From Pseudomonas reidholzensis (GTDB lineage: Bacteria; Pseudomonadota; Gammaproteobacteria; Pseudomonadales; Pseudomonadaceae), in assembly GCF_900536025.1 (NCBI RefSeq), contig NZ_UNOZ01000027.1, positions 62,001 through 126,000 on the forward strand: DNA of 64,000 nucleotides. The letters are read 5' to 3'. Positions 48,149 through 56,692 of this stretch are shown here, piece after piece. Positions within the stretch are counted from its first letter, which is position 1. Each line of letters begins with the position of its first letter. The notes under the pieces are model-generated. The model did no database searches. It had not been told where the DNA came from and saw nothing but the letters and a program-made list of their open reading frames with translations. Both the position numbers and the translations under genes were made by a program.

Positions 48149-48451
48149 ATCAGCAGCACCACACCCACCGGATAAGCTCACCAATCGAACCCCGGCACTC
48201 CAGGCAACGATCCCAATAACCCGTGAAGAACCCTATTCACGGGACAAGCGCTGATACTGTGGGAGCGGCCTTGAACGGCACCCCGGCCCGCTCAGAAAGG
48301 CCCGCAAAGCGCCCCCAAAACACGCGACCAAGTCTTGACTGACTGGCATTGCGGCCAGGCCGCTACCGCACTTTTTCCGATTTGCGCGCTCTATGTCTGA
48401 TCAGGCAGCGCCGATCCCCGGCACCGTCGTTGATCTCAGACCCCGGTGCCA

Positions 48452-49183
48452 ATGCTTGCCTCAGCCTCCCGACCTTGCTCCCGCCTGCTCCTGGCAGGCG
48501 CCCTGATCGCCCTGTGCGCGTGCACCCAGCAACAGGGGCGCGACATCGTCAGCCAGTTCGGTGAAGGCAAGCCCAGCGAGCTGTTCCAGACCAGCGTCGA
48601 CCGCATGGCCAGCCTGTCGATGCGCGACAACCTGCAGAGCTTGTACCTGCTGATGAACAAGCTGTACCTGCGCAATCCCAACCAGTGGAAGCAGTCCGGC
48701 TACCTCGACGCGGCCACGGCCGAACGGCAGATCCGGCTGGCCATCGAGCAGCGTCAACCGCTGGCGCAACTGGGCGATCGGCGTGACCTGGCGGCGCTGA
48801 GCTATGCCTTGAGCCCGGAGTTTCGCGGCGATCGGGTCGGCGCGTTCATCTATGCCATCGGCAGCATGATCATCACCGCCCATGGCGGGCGCACCGAGTT
48901 CTACATGACCGATGCGATCGACCCGCTGTTCGTCAACAACGCGGCGCGCAACATCGAAAAAGCCACCTGGATGCTCAGTCAACGGCAAGACGCCAATGGT
49001 GTCCTGCTGCTGTTCTCCAATGAGATTTCCGAGGAGGGCAGCAACCTCAGCTTTGCCGTGGAGTTCGGCAAGATCGTCGCGCGGCTGGACCTGTTGGCGC
49101 AGATGCTCGATGAACGCTATCGGCGGATTGGCCTCAACTACGCCCAGAGCCTGCTGCTGATGAACTTCCTGCCGGTGCAGTGA
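48452..49183 (+). CDS. Predicted lipoprotein of unknown function
   Basis: About 243 residues. The N-terminus is a lipoprotein signal ending in LIALCAC with a following TQQQG, so the mature protein is probably membrane-anchored in the periplasm. The rest is soluble and helical-looking, with FGEGKPSELFQTSVDRMA, FIYAIGSMIITAHGGRTEF and VNNAARNIEKATWML. I do not recognise the family. An in-frame GTG at 48446 is an alternative start; no clear ribosome site is visible before either. It is separated from the exopolysaccharide genes by a terminator, so a link with them is not established. Confidence 0.7.
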   Translation: MLASASRPCSRLLLAGALIALCACTQQQGRDIVSQFGEGKPSELFQTSVDRMASLSMRDNLQSLYLLMNKLYLRNPNQWKQSGYLDAATAERQIRLAIEQRQPLAQLGDRRDLAALSYALSPEFRGDRVGAFIYAIGSMIITAHGGRTEFYMTDAIDPLFVNNAARNIEKATWMLSQRQDANGVLLLFSNEISEEGSNLSFAVEFGKIVARLDLLAQMLDERYRRIGLNYAQSLLLMNFLPVQ

Positions 49184-49191
49184 GGGTGAAT

Positions 49192-49212
49192 GCGGGCTGC
49201 TTGGCAGCCCGC
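49192..49212. terminator. Bidirectional terminator between lipoprotein and glycoside hydrolase genes
   Basis: GCGGGCTGC at 49192-49200, loop TTG, GCAGCCCGC at 49204-49212: a perfect 9-bp stem between convergent stops at 49183 and 49220. Confidence 0.8.
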
Positions 49213-49219
49213 GTGGCGG

Positions 49220-51820
49220 TTATCTGATAAATAGCCAGTTGGACATGCGCTTGCCGTCGAATTCGAGGGTGTAGCGGCCGTCCTGATAGCTCGCCGGCAG
49301 CACCGTCGGCTCGCCCGCGGCATTCTGGCTGAACACCTTCAAGCCGGCCGGCGCCTTTATCTTCAGCGTGCCTTCGAGCGGTTCGACGTAGAACGGCGTC
49401 ATGTCCTCGGGCCGGGGTACGGCGCGGGTCCCCAGCGAGATCAGCAACGACCGTGACTGGTGCAGCGGCTTGGCGTCCAGGCTCTGCACCACGACACTGG
49501 CGTAGGCGGTTTTCAGCTGCAGCTGGATATCCGCCAGGCTGACCGAGCGCCCACCGAGCCAACCGGTCGCCGCCTGGGTCCGGGGCGTGTCGATGGTGTA
49601 GAGGCCTTGCTGCCAGTTGCGCTTGAGCTCGCCGGTGTCCGACACCGACTCGCTGGCGTTGGCCTCCAGCAGCGACTGGTCCGGGTCGCGCAGCACCTGG
49701 GCGTCGGCGGCGATCACGCTCGGCTTCAACCAGGGCAGCTGAGGGGTTTCGGGCATGGCGATCTGCAGCTTGCCCTTTTCCATGGCCGTGCGCAGCAGCA
49801 CCGAACTGTTCGGCGTGATGGCGCGGTCGAACAGGGTGCTGGCGCTGGGCGCGAACACATAACGGGTGCGCGCTTCATGGACATCCGCACGCCGGTAGAG
49901 CAGCGCGGCGGCGGGCAGGGTGGCGATCAGCGCCGGGTCGTTGTAGGCGTGCCAGTTGTCCGCGCGCATCCATTCACGGTTGAAGCCCTGCTGGCTGTAG
50001 GCGTAGTGCATCATCGCATCCCAGCCCTGGTAGGCGGCCGTGCCGGCCACGTACAGCGGCAGCGAGTGGCGGTCGGGGGTGGGGAAGGGCTCGGCGTTCC
50101 ACTCGGTGACCGTCATCGGCAAGCCGACGACTTGCGCCGCGCCCAGCCAGTTGATCATGCCGTCGCTGCTCAGCGGGTTCTTCTCGAGCTGGCCGATACC
50201 GCCATAACTGTGCGCGTCGATCATGTCGCCGGCGGTCAGTGCCGGCAGCGATGTCAGGCCGTTGAGCCCCCAGGTGCTGGTGGTGACGATCGGCACCTTG
50301 ACCCCCAGGCCGTGCAGGTAACCGATCATGTCTTCGTTCCAGCGGCGCTCAAGGTCATTGAGAAACAGCTTCGACGGGCCTTGCTCCCAGGACCGCCAGG
50401 TCTGCTCCGCGGGCAGGTCATGACGCCGGGCAAAGACCTTGGCCTCGTCCATGTACAGGCGGCTGTGCTTGGGCACGTCCTTGTCCGGCAGCAAGGCGTT
50501 GCCGAAGTGCTGGGTGATGTCGTTTTCATTGGTCAGCAACACCGCGGCAATCGCTGGATCGTCCTTGTAGGCAAGGCCGGTGTAGGCGTTGACGTGGGTC
50601 AGGTACTGCTCGGCGAAGCGCTTCATCGCCTGCTGGATCGTGACGTTGACGTAGGCGTAGCCCTTGAGGCCGGCGCGGCCTTCGTCATTGGGCAGCTCGT
50701 CAAAGCCATAGATGTGGTCGTTGGCAGTCAGGGCGCGCTCGACATGCAGGTCGAGCCAGACGTAGATCCCTTCGTCCTTGAGGCATTTGATCCACCAGTC
50801 GATCTTGCGCAGTGACTCGGCGCTCAGTTGCTGGGTGTCGCGCAGTTTCTGGCCGTCGCCAAAGATGTTCGGGCTGACCCAGGGCGAATCATGGTGGTGC
50901 AGGCGCAGCAGGTTGAAACCCAGTGCCGACAGGCGCTTGGCCTGCAGCTTGATCTCCTCGTCAGAGCTGCTGAAGATCGCGTAGGCCGACATGTTGGTGC
51001 CCCAGAAGCGTGCGGGCGTGTTGTCGGCGAACATCAGTTGCTCACCCACCGCCTTGACGAAGCCGCGCTTGCCGGCGGGTTTTTCCTCGGCGTTGAGAAA
51101 CGACAGGTCGACCGGCGCGGTGCGGTAGTCGATCTGGTCGTCCGGCCAGCGGGTGGGGTCGGTCAGGCCGAAACGCTCGCTGGCGGTTGGCGCGAGGGAG
51201 ATGTCGCCGGTGACATTGAGCACCGCCTTGATCTGCTGGCGGCCCGGCAGGATCGGGTCCTTGTAGAAGAACGCGCGCAGCTCGCTGGCGTCGCCGCGCT
51301 CGAAGAACACCCGGGCCAGCGGCGGATCGAAGCGCATCTCGATGCGCCGGCCCTGGGCGCTGCCGCCCCACGACCAGCCGCGGTTGTCGGGCAGCAGCAC
51401 CGGGGCGCCCATCGCCCCGGCGATCAGCCCCGAGTCGAAGCTGAAGACCATGCCGCCGCCCTCTACGCCGGCCTTTTTGCTGTGGGCGTCGAGGTCGAAG
51501 GTCCAGGTCAGGGTCTGTGGCTGTGACCGTTCGATGGCGGCTTTCAGGTCGAAGTCCAGGTCCGGGTTCTTGCCGATCAGGCTGTAGCTGAACGGTGCAA
51601 GGGTCTTGAAGGCCGTGCCGAAGCCGGTCCAGCGCCAGTCGCCGGCCCAGAAGTCGAAGCGCGAGATCATCGCCGGGCCGCCGCCATGGCTGACGGTCGG
51701 CAGGCCGTTGCGTTCATCGACGCTGACGCTCCAGTCCGCCGTCCAGCCGGCCAGTGGCATCAGCAGCAGGCCAACCAGTGCCGACCCGCAGAGCAGCGGG
51801 CGCAGGGAAATTGCAGTCAT
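49220..51820 (-). CDS. Secreted glycoside hydrolase, cellulase-like TIM barrel, exopolysaccharide-associated
   Basis: 866 residues from the ATG at 51820, which has a Sec signal (LLCGSALVGLLLMPLAGWTA, cleavage near 28); the frame is open further upstream but that part overlaps the preceding gene. A beta-rich N-terminal domain is followed by a (beta/alpha)8 barrel with LRLHHHDSPW, the acid/base candidate Glu432 in LLTNEND and the nucleophile candidate Glu573 in VTEWNAEPFP. This is the layout of clan GH-A (GH5-like) enzymes. A C-terminal beta domain closes the protein. The gene starts 5 bases after the stop of the Wzy-like gene on the same strand and so is probably co-translated. Expected role: periplasmic or external trimming of the polysaccharide, as seen for hydrolases in Psl or alginate loci. 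The exact GH family is uncertain. Confidence 0.8.
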   Translation of the reverse strand: MTAISLRPLLCGSALVGLLLMPLAGWTADWSVSVDERNGLPTVSHGGGPAMISRFDFWAGDWRWTGFGTAFKTLAPFSYSLIGKNPDLDFDLKAAIERSQPQTLTWTFDLDAHSKKAGVEGGGMVFSFDSGLIAGAMGAPVLLPDNRGWSWGGSAQGRRIEMRFDPPLARVFFERGDASELRAFFYKDPILPGRQQIKAVLNVTGDISLAPTASERFGLTDPTRWPDDQIDYRTAPVDLSFLNAEEKPAGKRGFVKAVGEQLMFADNTPARFWGTNMSAYAIFSSSDEEIKLQAKRLSALGFNLLRLHHHDSPWVSPNIFGDGQKLRDTQQLSAESLRKIDWWIKCLKDEGIYVWLDLHVERALTANDHIYGFDELPNDEGRAGLKGYAYVNVTIQQAMKRFAEQYLTHVNAYTGLAYKDDPAIAAVLLTNENDITQHFGNALLPDKDVPKHSRLYMDEAKVFARRHDLPAEQTWRSWEQGPSKLFLNDLERRWNEDMIGYLHGLGVKVPIVTTSTWGLNGLTSLPALTAGDMIDAHSYGGIGQLEKNPLSSDGMINWLGAAQVVGLPMTVTEWNAEPFPTPDRHSLPLYVAGTAAYQGWDAMMHYAYSQQGFNREWMRADNWHAYNDPALIATLPAAALLYRRADVHEARTRYVFAPSASTLFDRAITPNSSVLLRTAMEKGKLQIAMPETPQLPWLKPSVIAADAQVLRDPDQSLLEANASESVSDTGELKRNWQQGLYTIDTPRTQAATGWLGGRSVSLADIQLQLKTAYASVVVQSLDAKPLHQSRSLLISLGTRAVPRPEDMTPFYVEPLEGTLKIKAPAGLKVFSQNAAGEPTVLPASYQDGRYTLEFDGKRMSNWLFIR

Positions 51821-51825
51821 GGGCT

Positions 51826-53352
51826 TTACCTGGGTTGGAGGCTGGAGGGGGCAAGCACTGTGTTCGGGGCGGACCTTAGCCGGCGGACCATCTGGATGTA
51901 GGCCACGCCCAGACCCCCGACCGACCAGTAGACGATGGGGATGACGGTGATGCTGCTGACGGTGAAGATGATCAGCATGATGCCCAGCAAGGTGGCGAAC
52001 AGCGCCCGCCCGAGCAGGCGATATTCGTTGTCGTGGTCGTCGAAGGTGCGCATGGCCTTGCGGATCCCGAGCATCACGCTGACGAAGAAGCCGACGAACA
52101 GCGACAGCCCGACCAGGCCGACCCGCAGCGCCAGGCTGACGTAGGTGTTGACGATGTCGATGATGCCCTCGCCCTGGATCATCGACTGCATTTCCGGGGT
52201 ATTGCGGAAATCGAACGAGCCGAACAGCGGGTAGCGCTTTATGACGATCCACGAGTTGTCGAGCAGGCGCTCGCGGTAGGTGATGTTCTCTTTCTCGACG
52301 TTGCCGATGAACGGCAGCAGGTCGAGCACCTTTTGCCCGCCGGGCACCACCGTCAGCAGCGGCATGGCCAGGATGCCGGCCAGCGCCAGCACCGTGAGGC
52401 GCTTGACCGCGTGGCGCCCGGTGGCGATGAACATGACGACGATCACTGCTGCGCCGATCCACGGCCCGCGCGACAGCGGGACGATCAGCCCGGCCGCCAG
52501 CAGCAGGGCGCCCAGGACGCGCTGCAACGTGCTGCGCACATAGCCCTGGACGAACAGGAACAGGCCGATCGCCACGCTGATCACGTAGCCCAGCGCGATG
52601 GCCTGGCCAGTAGTGGCGCTGGCGCGCAGCGAACCGCCGCGGCTGAGGTAGCTGGACATGCTCCAGTCCACGCCCATGGCCTCGAGCAGGCCGTTGTACA
52701 GCAGCCAGTGGCGGGTGAACTCGGCGACGGCCGTCAGCGACAGGACGAACCCGGCCAGGACGAACGCCAGCAAGGCATCCTTGAAGTCGCTGAGGGTCTT
52801 CAGGGCGCGGCTGACCACGTAGTACGGCAGGAACACATCGAGGTACAGCGAGAGCATCTGGCGCAAGGTGTCGGTGAGCGTGGTTTCGCGCAGGTACAGC
52901 AGGCCCATCAGCACTACGGCGGCCCCGAGCAGCTTGTCCGGCAAGCTGCGGCCGAAGGGCAGGGTGTCGCTCTGCCGGCTCAGCGCCAGCGCCGCCGGCA
53001 ACAGCACGAACAGCGCCAGCAGGCGGATGTGGTTGAGTTCGAACAGGTAGTTGATCACGCCAAAGCCGGGGATCTGCACCGAGGCCGGGGGAATCATGAA
53101 CAGCAGGATGAAGAACAGCGCCACGACGTTGCGTTCACGCCGCTGAGCCAGGTACATGATGACCGCCGCCACCGCGGCATACACCCAGAAGCTGTGGGAA
53201 AAGAACGCCACAAAGGTCAGCAGGAACCACAGATTACGCCGTCGCTTGAAATCGGCCTCGGGGATCAGGTCGGTGGAGGGGGTGCGGGCCATGGCAAAAA
53301 CCACGCCAGCCAGGAAGACAATGACGATCAGCGCACGAAAATGTTCTGGCAT
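51826..53352 (-). CDS. Wzy/O-antigen-ligase-like polysaccharide polymerase
   Basis: 508 residues with about 10-12 hydrophobic segments, for example LIVIVFLAGVVFAMA, VLGALLLAAGLIVPLSRGPW and VGLSLFVGFFVSVMLGI. A large external loop follows residue 330 or so and carries ENITYRERLLDNSWIVIKRYPLFGSF, the R-x-x-L-x-x-x-W-x-x-x-x-x-x-P-LFG pattern common in O-antigen ligase/polymerase (Wzy_C) proteins. It is divergent from the flippase gene across 94 bases and upstream of the glycoside hydrolase. The likely task is to polymerise repeat units delivered by the flippase. Polymerase rather than ligase is inferred from context. Confidence 0.82.
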   Translation of the reverse strand: MPEHFRALIVIVFLAGVVFAMARTPSTDLIPEADFKRRRNLWFLLTFVAFFSHSFWVYAAVAAVIMYLAQRRERNVVALFFILLFMIPPASVQIPGFGVINYLFELNHIRLLALFVLLPAALALSRQSDTLPFGRSLPDKLLGAAVVLMGLLYLRETTLTDTLRQMLSLYLDVFLPYYVVSRALKTLSDFKDALLAFVLAGFVLSLTAVAEFTRHWLLYNGLLEAMGVDWSMSSYLSRGGSLRASATTGQAIALGYVISVAIGLFLFVQGYVRSTLQRVLGALLLAAGLIVPLSRGPWIGAAVIVVMFIATGRHAVKRLTVLALAGILAMPLLTVVPGGQKVLDLLPFIGNVEKENITYRERLLDNSWIVIKRYPLFGSFDFRNTPEMQSMIQGEGIIDIVNTYVSLALRVGLVGLSLFVGFFVSVMLGIRKAMRTFDDHDNEYRLLGRALFATLLGIMLIIFTVSSITVIPIVYWSVGGLGVAYIQMVRRLRSAPNTVLAPSSLQPR

Positions 53353-53446
53353 TGGCTATGGCACCTGTCCCTTGGTTGACGAAGGCTCGCATCATGGCTA
53401 ATTGAAACTATAGTGATTTCTAGCCATTCAGTCAGAGATTGAAGTC
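53353..53446. promoter_or_regulatory. Divergent promoter region between wzy-like and wzx-like genes
   Basis: 94 bases, more AT-rich than its surroundings, with TTGAAACTATAGTGATTT at 53402-53419 as the best candidate core promoter. Both exopolysaccharide arms probably start here. Confidence 0.5.
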
Positions 53447-54823
53447 ATGCCGTCGATTGATGTGTCTACTCCCGTGAGCCTGCGTAGCCGCGCGATCTGG
53501 GCCGGGGCATGGAACATAGTGTCGCTGCTGGCCTCGCAAGCGATGCGACTGGGTGGCAACCTGATCATGGCCCGGCTGCTGATGCCGGAAATGTTCGGCG
53601 TGATGATCATCGCCACCACCGTTTCAGTGCTGCTGCACCTGCTCTCCGATGTCGGTTTGCGGCAGAACATCATCCAGAGCCAGCGCGGCGACGACCCGCT
53701 GTTCCTCAACACCGCCTGGACCGTGCAGATCGTCCGTGGCTTCATCCTCTTCGGCCTGACCCTGCTGCTGGCCGTGGGCGCCTGGCTGGCGCAACTGGCC
53801 AACCTGTGGCCCGCCGACTCCACCTATGCCGCTCCGATCCTGCCTGCGGTGCTGGCCGTGACGGCGCTGTCGGCGATCATCGGCGGCTTCCAATCGACCA
53901 AGATAGATGTCGCTGTACGAACTTTCCAACAAAAGCGCGTGGTACTCATCGAACTGGCCTCGCAAGTGGCCGGTTTGCTGACCATGCTGGTGATCGGCTA
54001 CCTGACCCGCTCGATCTGGTCGTTGGTGGTGGCGGGCCTGGTGTCCGCCCTGGTTGGCACCGTGCTGGGCCACGTGGCGCTGGATGGGCCGCGCAATCGC
54101 CTGCAATGGGACCGCAGCGTGCTGCAGGAAATGACCGTGTTCGGTCGCTGGATCCTGCTGTCGTCGATGGTCGGGGTACTGGCCATGTACGGCGACCGGA
54201 TGTGGTTCGGCGCGAGCATGACGGCGGCCCAGCTGGGCGTCTATTCGATTGCCGTGCTGATTCTCGGCTCGCTGCAGATCGGCGTGCTGAGGCTGGCCGG
54301 GTCGGTGGCACTGCCGGCCTTCAGCGAGGCGGCGCGGGACGGCGACACGGCGCGGCTGAGGGCCCTGTACTACCGTTTCAAGCTGGTCATCGACCTGGCC
54401 ATGCTGTTCGCCTGCGGGCTGTTCCTGACCGGCAGCCCGCTGCTCATCGGCCTGATGTACGACGAGCGTTATGCCGGTGCAGGTTCTATGCTGGCTATTC
54501 TTTCGCTGTCGTTCTTCACCATGCGCTATACCGTGGCCCATCAGCTGTGGGTGGCACTCGGGCTGACCAAGTACCAGGCCATCGACAACATCATCCGGCT
54601 GGTCTCGCTATGGGCGTTGATCCCGCTGCTGCTGGCCCTGGGCGGGGTCGACTATGCGATCTGGGGGGTCGCCTTGCACACCTTGCCGACCCTGGTGCTG
54701 ATCGTCTACGTCAATTGCAAGCTGGACATGTTCGACCTCAAGCGCGAACTGGTGGTGTTACCCATGCTGGCGCTGGGGGCGCTGTGCGGGATGGCGGCGA
54801 CGCATTTCTTCAACTGGCTTTGA
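53447..54823 (+). CDS. Wzx-like lipopolysaccharide/exopolysaccharide flippase
   Basis: 458 residues, 12 or so predicted membrane segments. The N-terminus SLRSRAIWAGAWNIVSLLASQ followed by GGNLIMARLLMPEMFGVMIIA is typical of PST-family flippases of the polysaccharide biosynthesis protein group. Mid-protein WILLSSMVGVLAMYGDRMWF matches the usual second-half repeat. It should move lipid-linked repeat units across the inner membrane. It is the first gene of the plus-strand arm; a hairpin follows the stop. Confidence 0.88.
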   Translation: MPSIDVSTPVSLRSRAIWAGAWNIVSLLASQAMRLGGNLIMARLLMPEMFGVMIIATTVSVLLHLLSDVGLRQNIIQSQRGDDPLFLNTAWTVQIVRGFILFGLTLLLAVGAWLAQLANLWPADSTYAAPILPAVLAVTALSAIIGGFQSTKIDVAVRTFQQKRVVLIELASQVAGLLTMLVIGYLTRSIWSLVVAGLVSALVGTVLGHVALDGPRNRLQWDRSVLQEMTVFGRWILLSSMVGVLAMYGDRMWFGASMTAAQLGVYSIAVLILGSLQIGVLRLAGSVALPAFSEAARDGDTARLRALYYRFKLVIDLAMLFACGLFLTGSPLLIGLMYDERYAGAGSMLAILSLSFFTMRYTVAHQLWVALGLTKYQAIDNIIRLVSLWALIPLLLALGGVDYAIWGVALHTLPTLVLIVYVNCKLDMFDLKRELVVLPMLALGALCGMAATHFFNWL

Positions 54824-54832
54824 TACCCATTT

Positions 54833-54858
54833 AGCCGTTCCGGCGAGCGCCGGCGGCT
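54833..54858 (+). terminator. Hairpin after the flippase gene
   Basis: AGCCG-TT-CCGGCG-AG-CGCCGG-CGGCT folds into an 11-bp stem with a 2-base bulge and a very tight loop, 10 bases after the stop. There is no T-run; it may attenuate rather than end transcription. Confidence 0.45.
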
Positions 54859-54911
54859 GGCAATGCAGCGACTGAACGTCTAAAAATACTAATGGCATAG
54901 GTCTTGGGATC

Positions 54912-55106
54912 ATGGGGAAACTTCAGTTTTGCAGTCCGCTGTTGGGTCGTAGGGGGTTTCTCCGTAGTTGTGCCGTGCTGGGCGTTGGCGGGGCGCTGTT
55001 TGGCGTCAACGCAAGCGCTGCGAGCAAGCCGGCCGACCCTGCGGGGTTTGTCGTCATCAATGGCTGGGTGCTGCCTGCCCGGTACTTCAAGGACGGCCAG
55101 GCATGA
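54912..55106 (+). CDS. 64-residue Tat-signal protein coupled to the GMC oxidoreductase
   Basis: The product starts MGKLQFCSPLLGRRGFLRS. RRGFLRS fits the twin-arginine motif and is followed by the hydrophobic stretch CAVLGVGGALFGV and a possible AxA cleavage site (NASAAS). The mature part would be only about 27 residues (KPADPAGFVVINGWVLPARY and six more). The stop overlaps the start of the oxidoreductase as ATGA, which argues that it is translated and coupled. Some flavoprotein dehydrogenases without a signal are exported by riding on a small Tat subunit; this may be a minimal example. A truncated remnant of a larger subunit is the alternative. Confidence 0.7.
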   Translation: MGKLQFCSPLLGRRGFLRSCAVLGVGGALFGVNASAASKPADPAGFVVINGWVLPARYFKDGQA

Positions 55107-56569
55107 TCAAGGACTATGAGACCGAGAAGGGCCTGCGCGACGATTACGACGTGTGCATCATCGGTGCCGGCCCGGCCGGCATCACCCTGGCCTTGCGCCT
55201 GGCCGGGGCAGGCTGGAAGGTCGTGCTGCTGGAAGGCGGAGGGCACGAGTTTTCAGCGCGCTCGCAAGCACTCTACGCGTGCACCGAGACCGGCCTGGAA
55301 CTCTACCCGGACGAAACCCGCCTGCGTTTTCTGGGCGGCACCTCGAATCACTGGGCCGGGCGCTGCCGACCGTTGGTCGCCTCCGATTTTGCCGTAGCCC
55401 CGCCCGGCGACCTGCCGGGCTGGCCCATCCCCTTTGCCGAGTTCGACCATTACCTGGCGGCGGCCATGGACATCGTCGACTTGCCGCAAGGGGCGGATTT
55501 TCGCGCGATGAACGCCAGCCTGGGCGGCGAGGACTTCGAGGCCGACCGCTTTCTGCTCAGCCCGCCGACCCGCTTCGCGCAGAAATACGCCACCGCGCTC
55601 AATGAAACCCCCGGGCTCGATGTGTTCATCAACTGCAACTGCGTCGACCTCGAGTTCGACCCCGGCGCCCAGCGGGTGGCGGCGGTGGTCGTGTCGGATT
55701 ACCAACTGCAGCGTCAGCGCCTGCTGGCGGGGCAGTTCATCCTCGCCACCGGCGCCATCGAAAACGCCCGCCAGTTGCTCAACAGCGAATCGCTGCGTGC
55801 GGCCGGCGTGGTCACCGAGGACGGCTTGGTCGGGCGGTGCTTCATGGAGCACATGAATGTCGACATGGGCACCTTCATCCTTGGCCAGGGGCAGGACGCC
55901 GACGCGCACCAGTACTACACCACCGATGCCTTCGTGGCCGAGTACCGCGCAGGCAAGGGTAATGTGTCCACCTCGGTGCTGTCGGATGTGCGCGCCTACG
56001 GCAGGACCGCCGAGGTCAAGCACTTTCTGGAAAGCCTGGCCTGCGACATGGGCGTCGCCAGCAAGATCGAATTCATTGCCAAGTTCAGTTGCCCCGGCGA
56101 CGGCGTCATCGGCAGCATGATCGAGCAGCTGCCGAACCGGCAGAGCCGCATCACCCTGATCGATGAAAAAGACCCGCTGGGTGTCGCCAAGGTCAATGTC
56201 AACTGGGTCGTCAGCGATGATGACCGGCACACCATCAAGTGCATTGGCGCGGAGCTGGCCAAGCAGTTCGCCGCCCGCGGGATGGGCTTCGTCAAGCTCA
56301 ACGAATGCGTCTACGACAGCTCGCAGCCGCTGAAGATGACCCCGCATGCGCACCACATGGGCACCACGCGCATGGCGTCATCGGCCAAGTTTGGCGTGGT
56401 CGACAGCGACTGCAAGGTATTTGGTACGCCAAACCTGTATGTGGCCGGCAGCAGCATCTTCGCCACCGGCGGCGCTTCCAACCCGACCATGCCGCTGCTG
56501 CAGTTCGCCGTGCGCCTGGCCGACCACCTCGATGAAAAACTGAAAACGGCGCGTGGAGCGCTGGCGTGA
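55103..56569 (+). CDS. GMC-family FAD-dependent oxidoreductase
   Basis: 488 residues from the ATG at 55103, which overlaps the Tat-protein stop. FAD-binding GAGPAG is at 21-26 with the acidic strand end VVLLEGG. GGTSNHWAGRCRP is the GMC flavin motif. The C-terminal part has HAHHMGTTRMA with the catalytic His pair region and GGASNPTMPLLQFAVRLADHL with the active-site Asn. There is no signal peptide of its own. The family oxidises alcohols and sugars; a substrate within the polysaccharide or its lipid-linked precursor is plausible from the location but not shown. An upstream in-frame extension is open but overlaps the Tat gene. Confidence 0.88.
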   Translation: MIKDYETEKGLRDDYDVCIIGAGPAGITLALRLAGAGWKVVLLEGGGHEFSARSQALYACTETGLELYPDETRLRFLGGTSNHWAGRCRPLVASDFAVAPPGDLPGWPIPFAEFDHYLAAAMDIVDLPQGADFRAMNASLGGEDFEADRFLLSPPTRFAQKYATALNETPGLDVFINCNCVDLEFDPGAQRVAAVVVSDYQLQRQRLLAGQFILATGAIENARQLLNSESLRAAGVVTEDGLVGRCFMEHMNVDMGTFILGQGQDADAHQYYTTDAFVAEYRAGKGNVSTSVLSDVRAYGRTAEVKHFLESLACDMGVASKIEFIAKFSCPGDGVIGSMIEQLPNRQSRITLIDEKDPLGVAKVNVNWVVSDDDRHTIKCIGAELAKQFAARGMGFVKLNECVYDSSQPLKMTPHAHHMGTTRMASSAKFGVVDSDCKVFGTPNLYVAGSSIFATGGASNPTMPLLQFAVRLADHLDEKLKTARGALA

Positions 56570-56692
56570 GATGCAAGGCCATTGGCTGAAGTACGGTTGA
56601 GAAGGGTGGGTGAAGCCGGTCAGCACCAAGAAGAACGAGACCGAATTCGCCTCAAGGACAGTCCAGGATGGTTTTTTTGCGAGGCTAGCAGA

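Larger units (their letters stand above)
47262..48361. repeat. Composite nested inverted-repeat region, possible non-autonomous element
   Basis: The 1.1 kb is bounded by a 16-bp inverted repeat: TGCCAGTCAGTCAAGA at 47274-47289 and its complement at 48333-48348. A 9-bp direct repeat GGCCAGGCC lies just outside on each side (47262-47270 and 48353-48361). Inside are two roughly 218-bp inverted arms and, between them, a REP pair. No transposase or other credible gene is present; the short open frames here are translations of the repeat arms. It could be a miniature mobile element or a pile-up of intergenic repeats. Confidence 0.6.

Noticed and set aside
47354..48184. Small frames with FFSWKKVTKNRR-like and FFLEKSNQKPLAPT-like peptides
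   Set aside because: They are translations of the two arms of the inverted repeat, not conserved genes.
51821..52462. Upstream extension of the glycoside hydrolase frame
   Set aside because: It overlaps the Wzy-like gene in another frame, and a good signal peptide begins at 51820.
54912..55106. Possibility that the Tat peptide is the true N-terminus of the GMC oxidoreductase, broken by a frameshift
   Set aside because: The overlap is a clean ATGA coupling site and the oxidoreductase begins normally just before its FAD motif. I kept it as a separate gene, though a sequencing check at 55100 would settle it.
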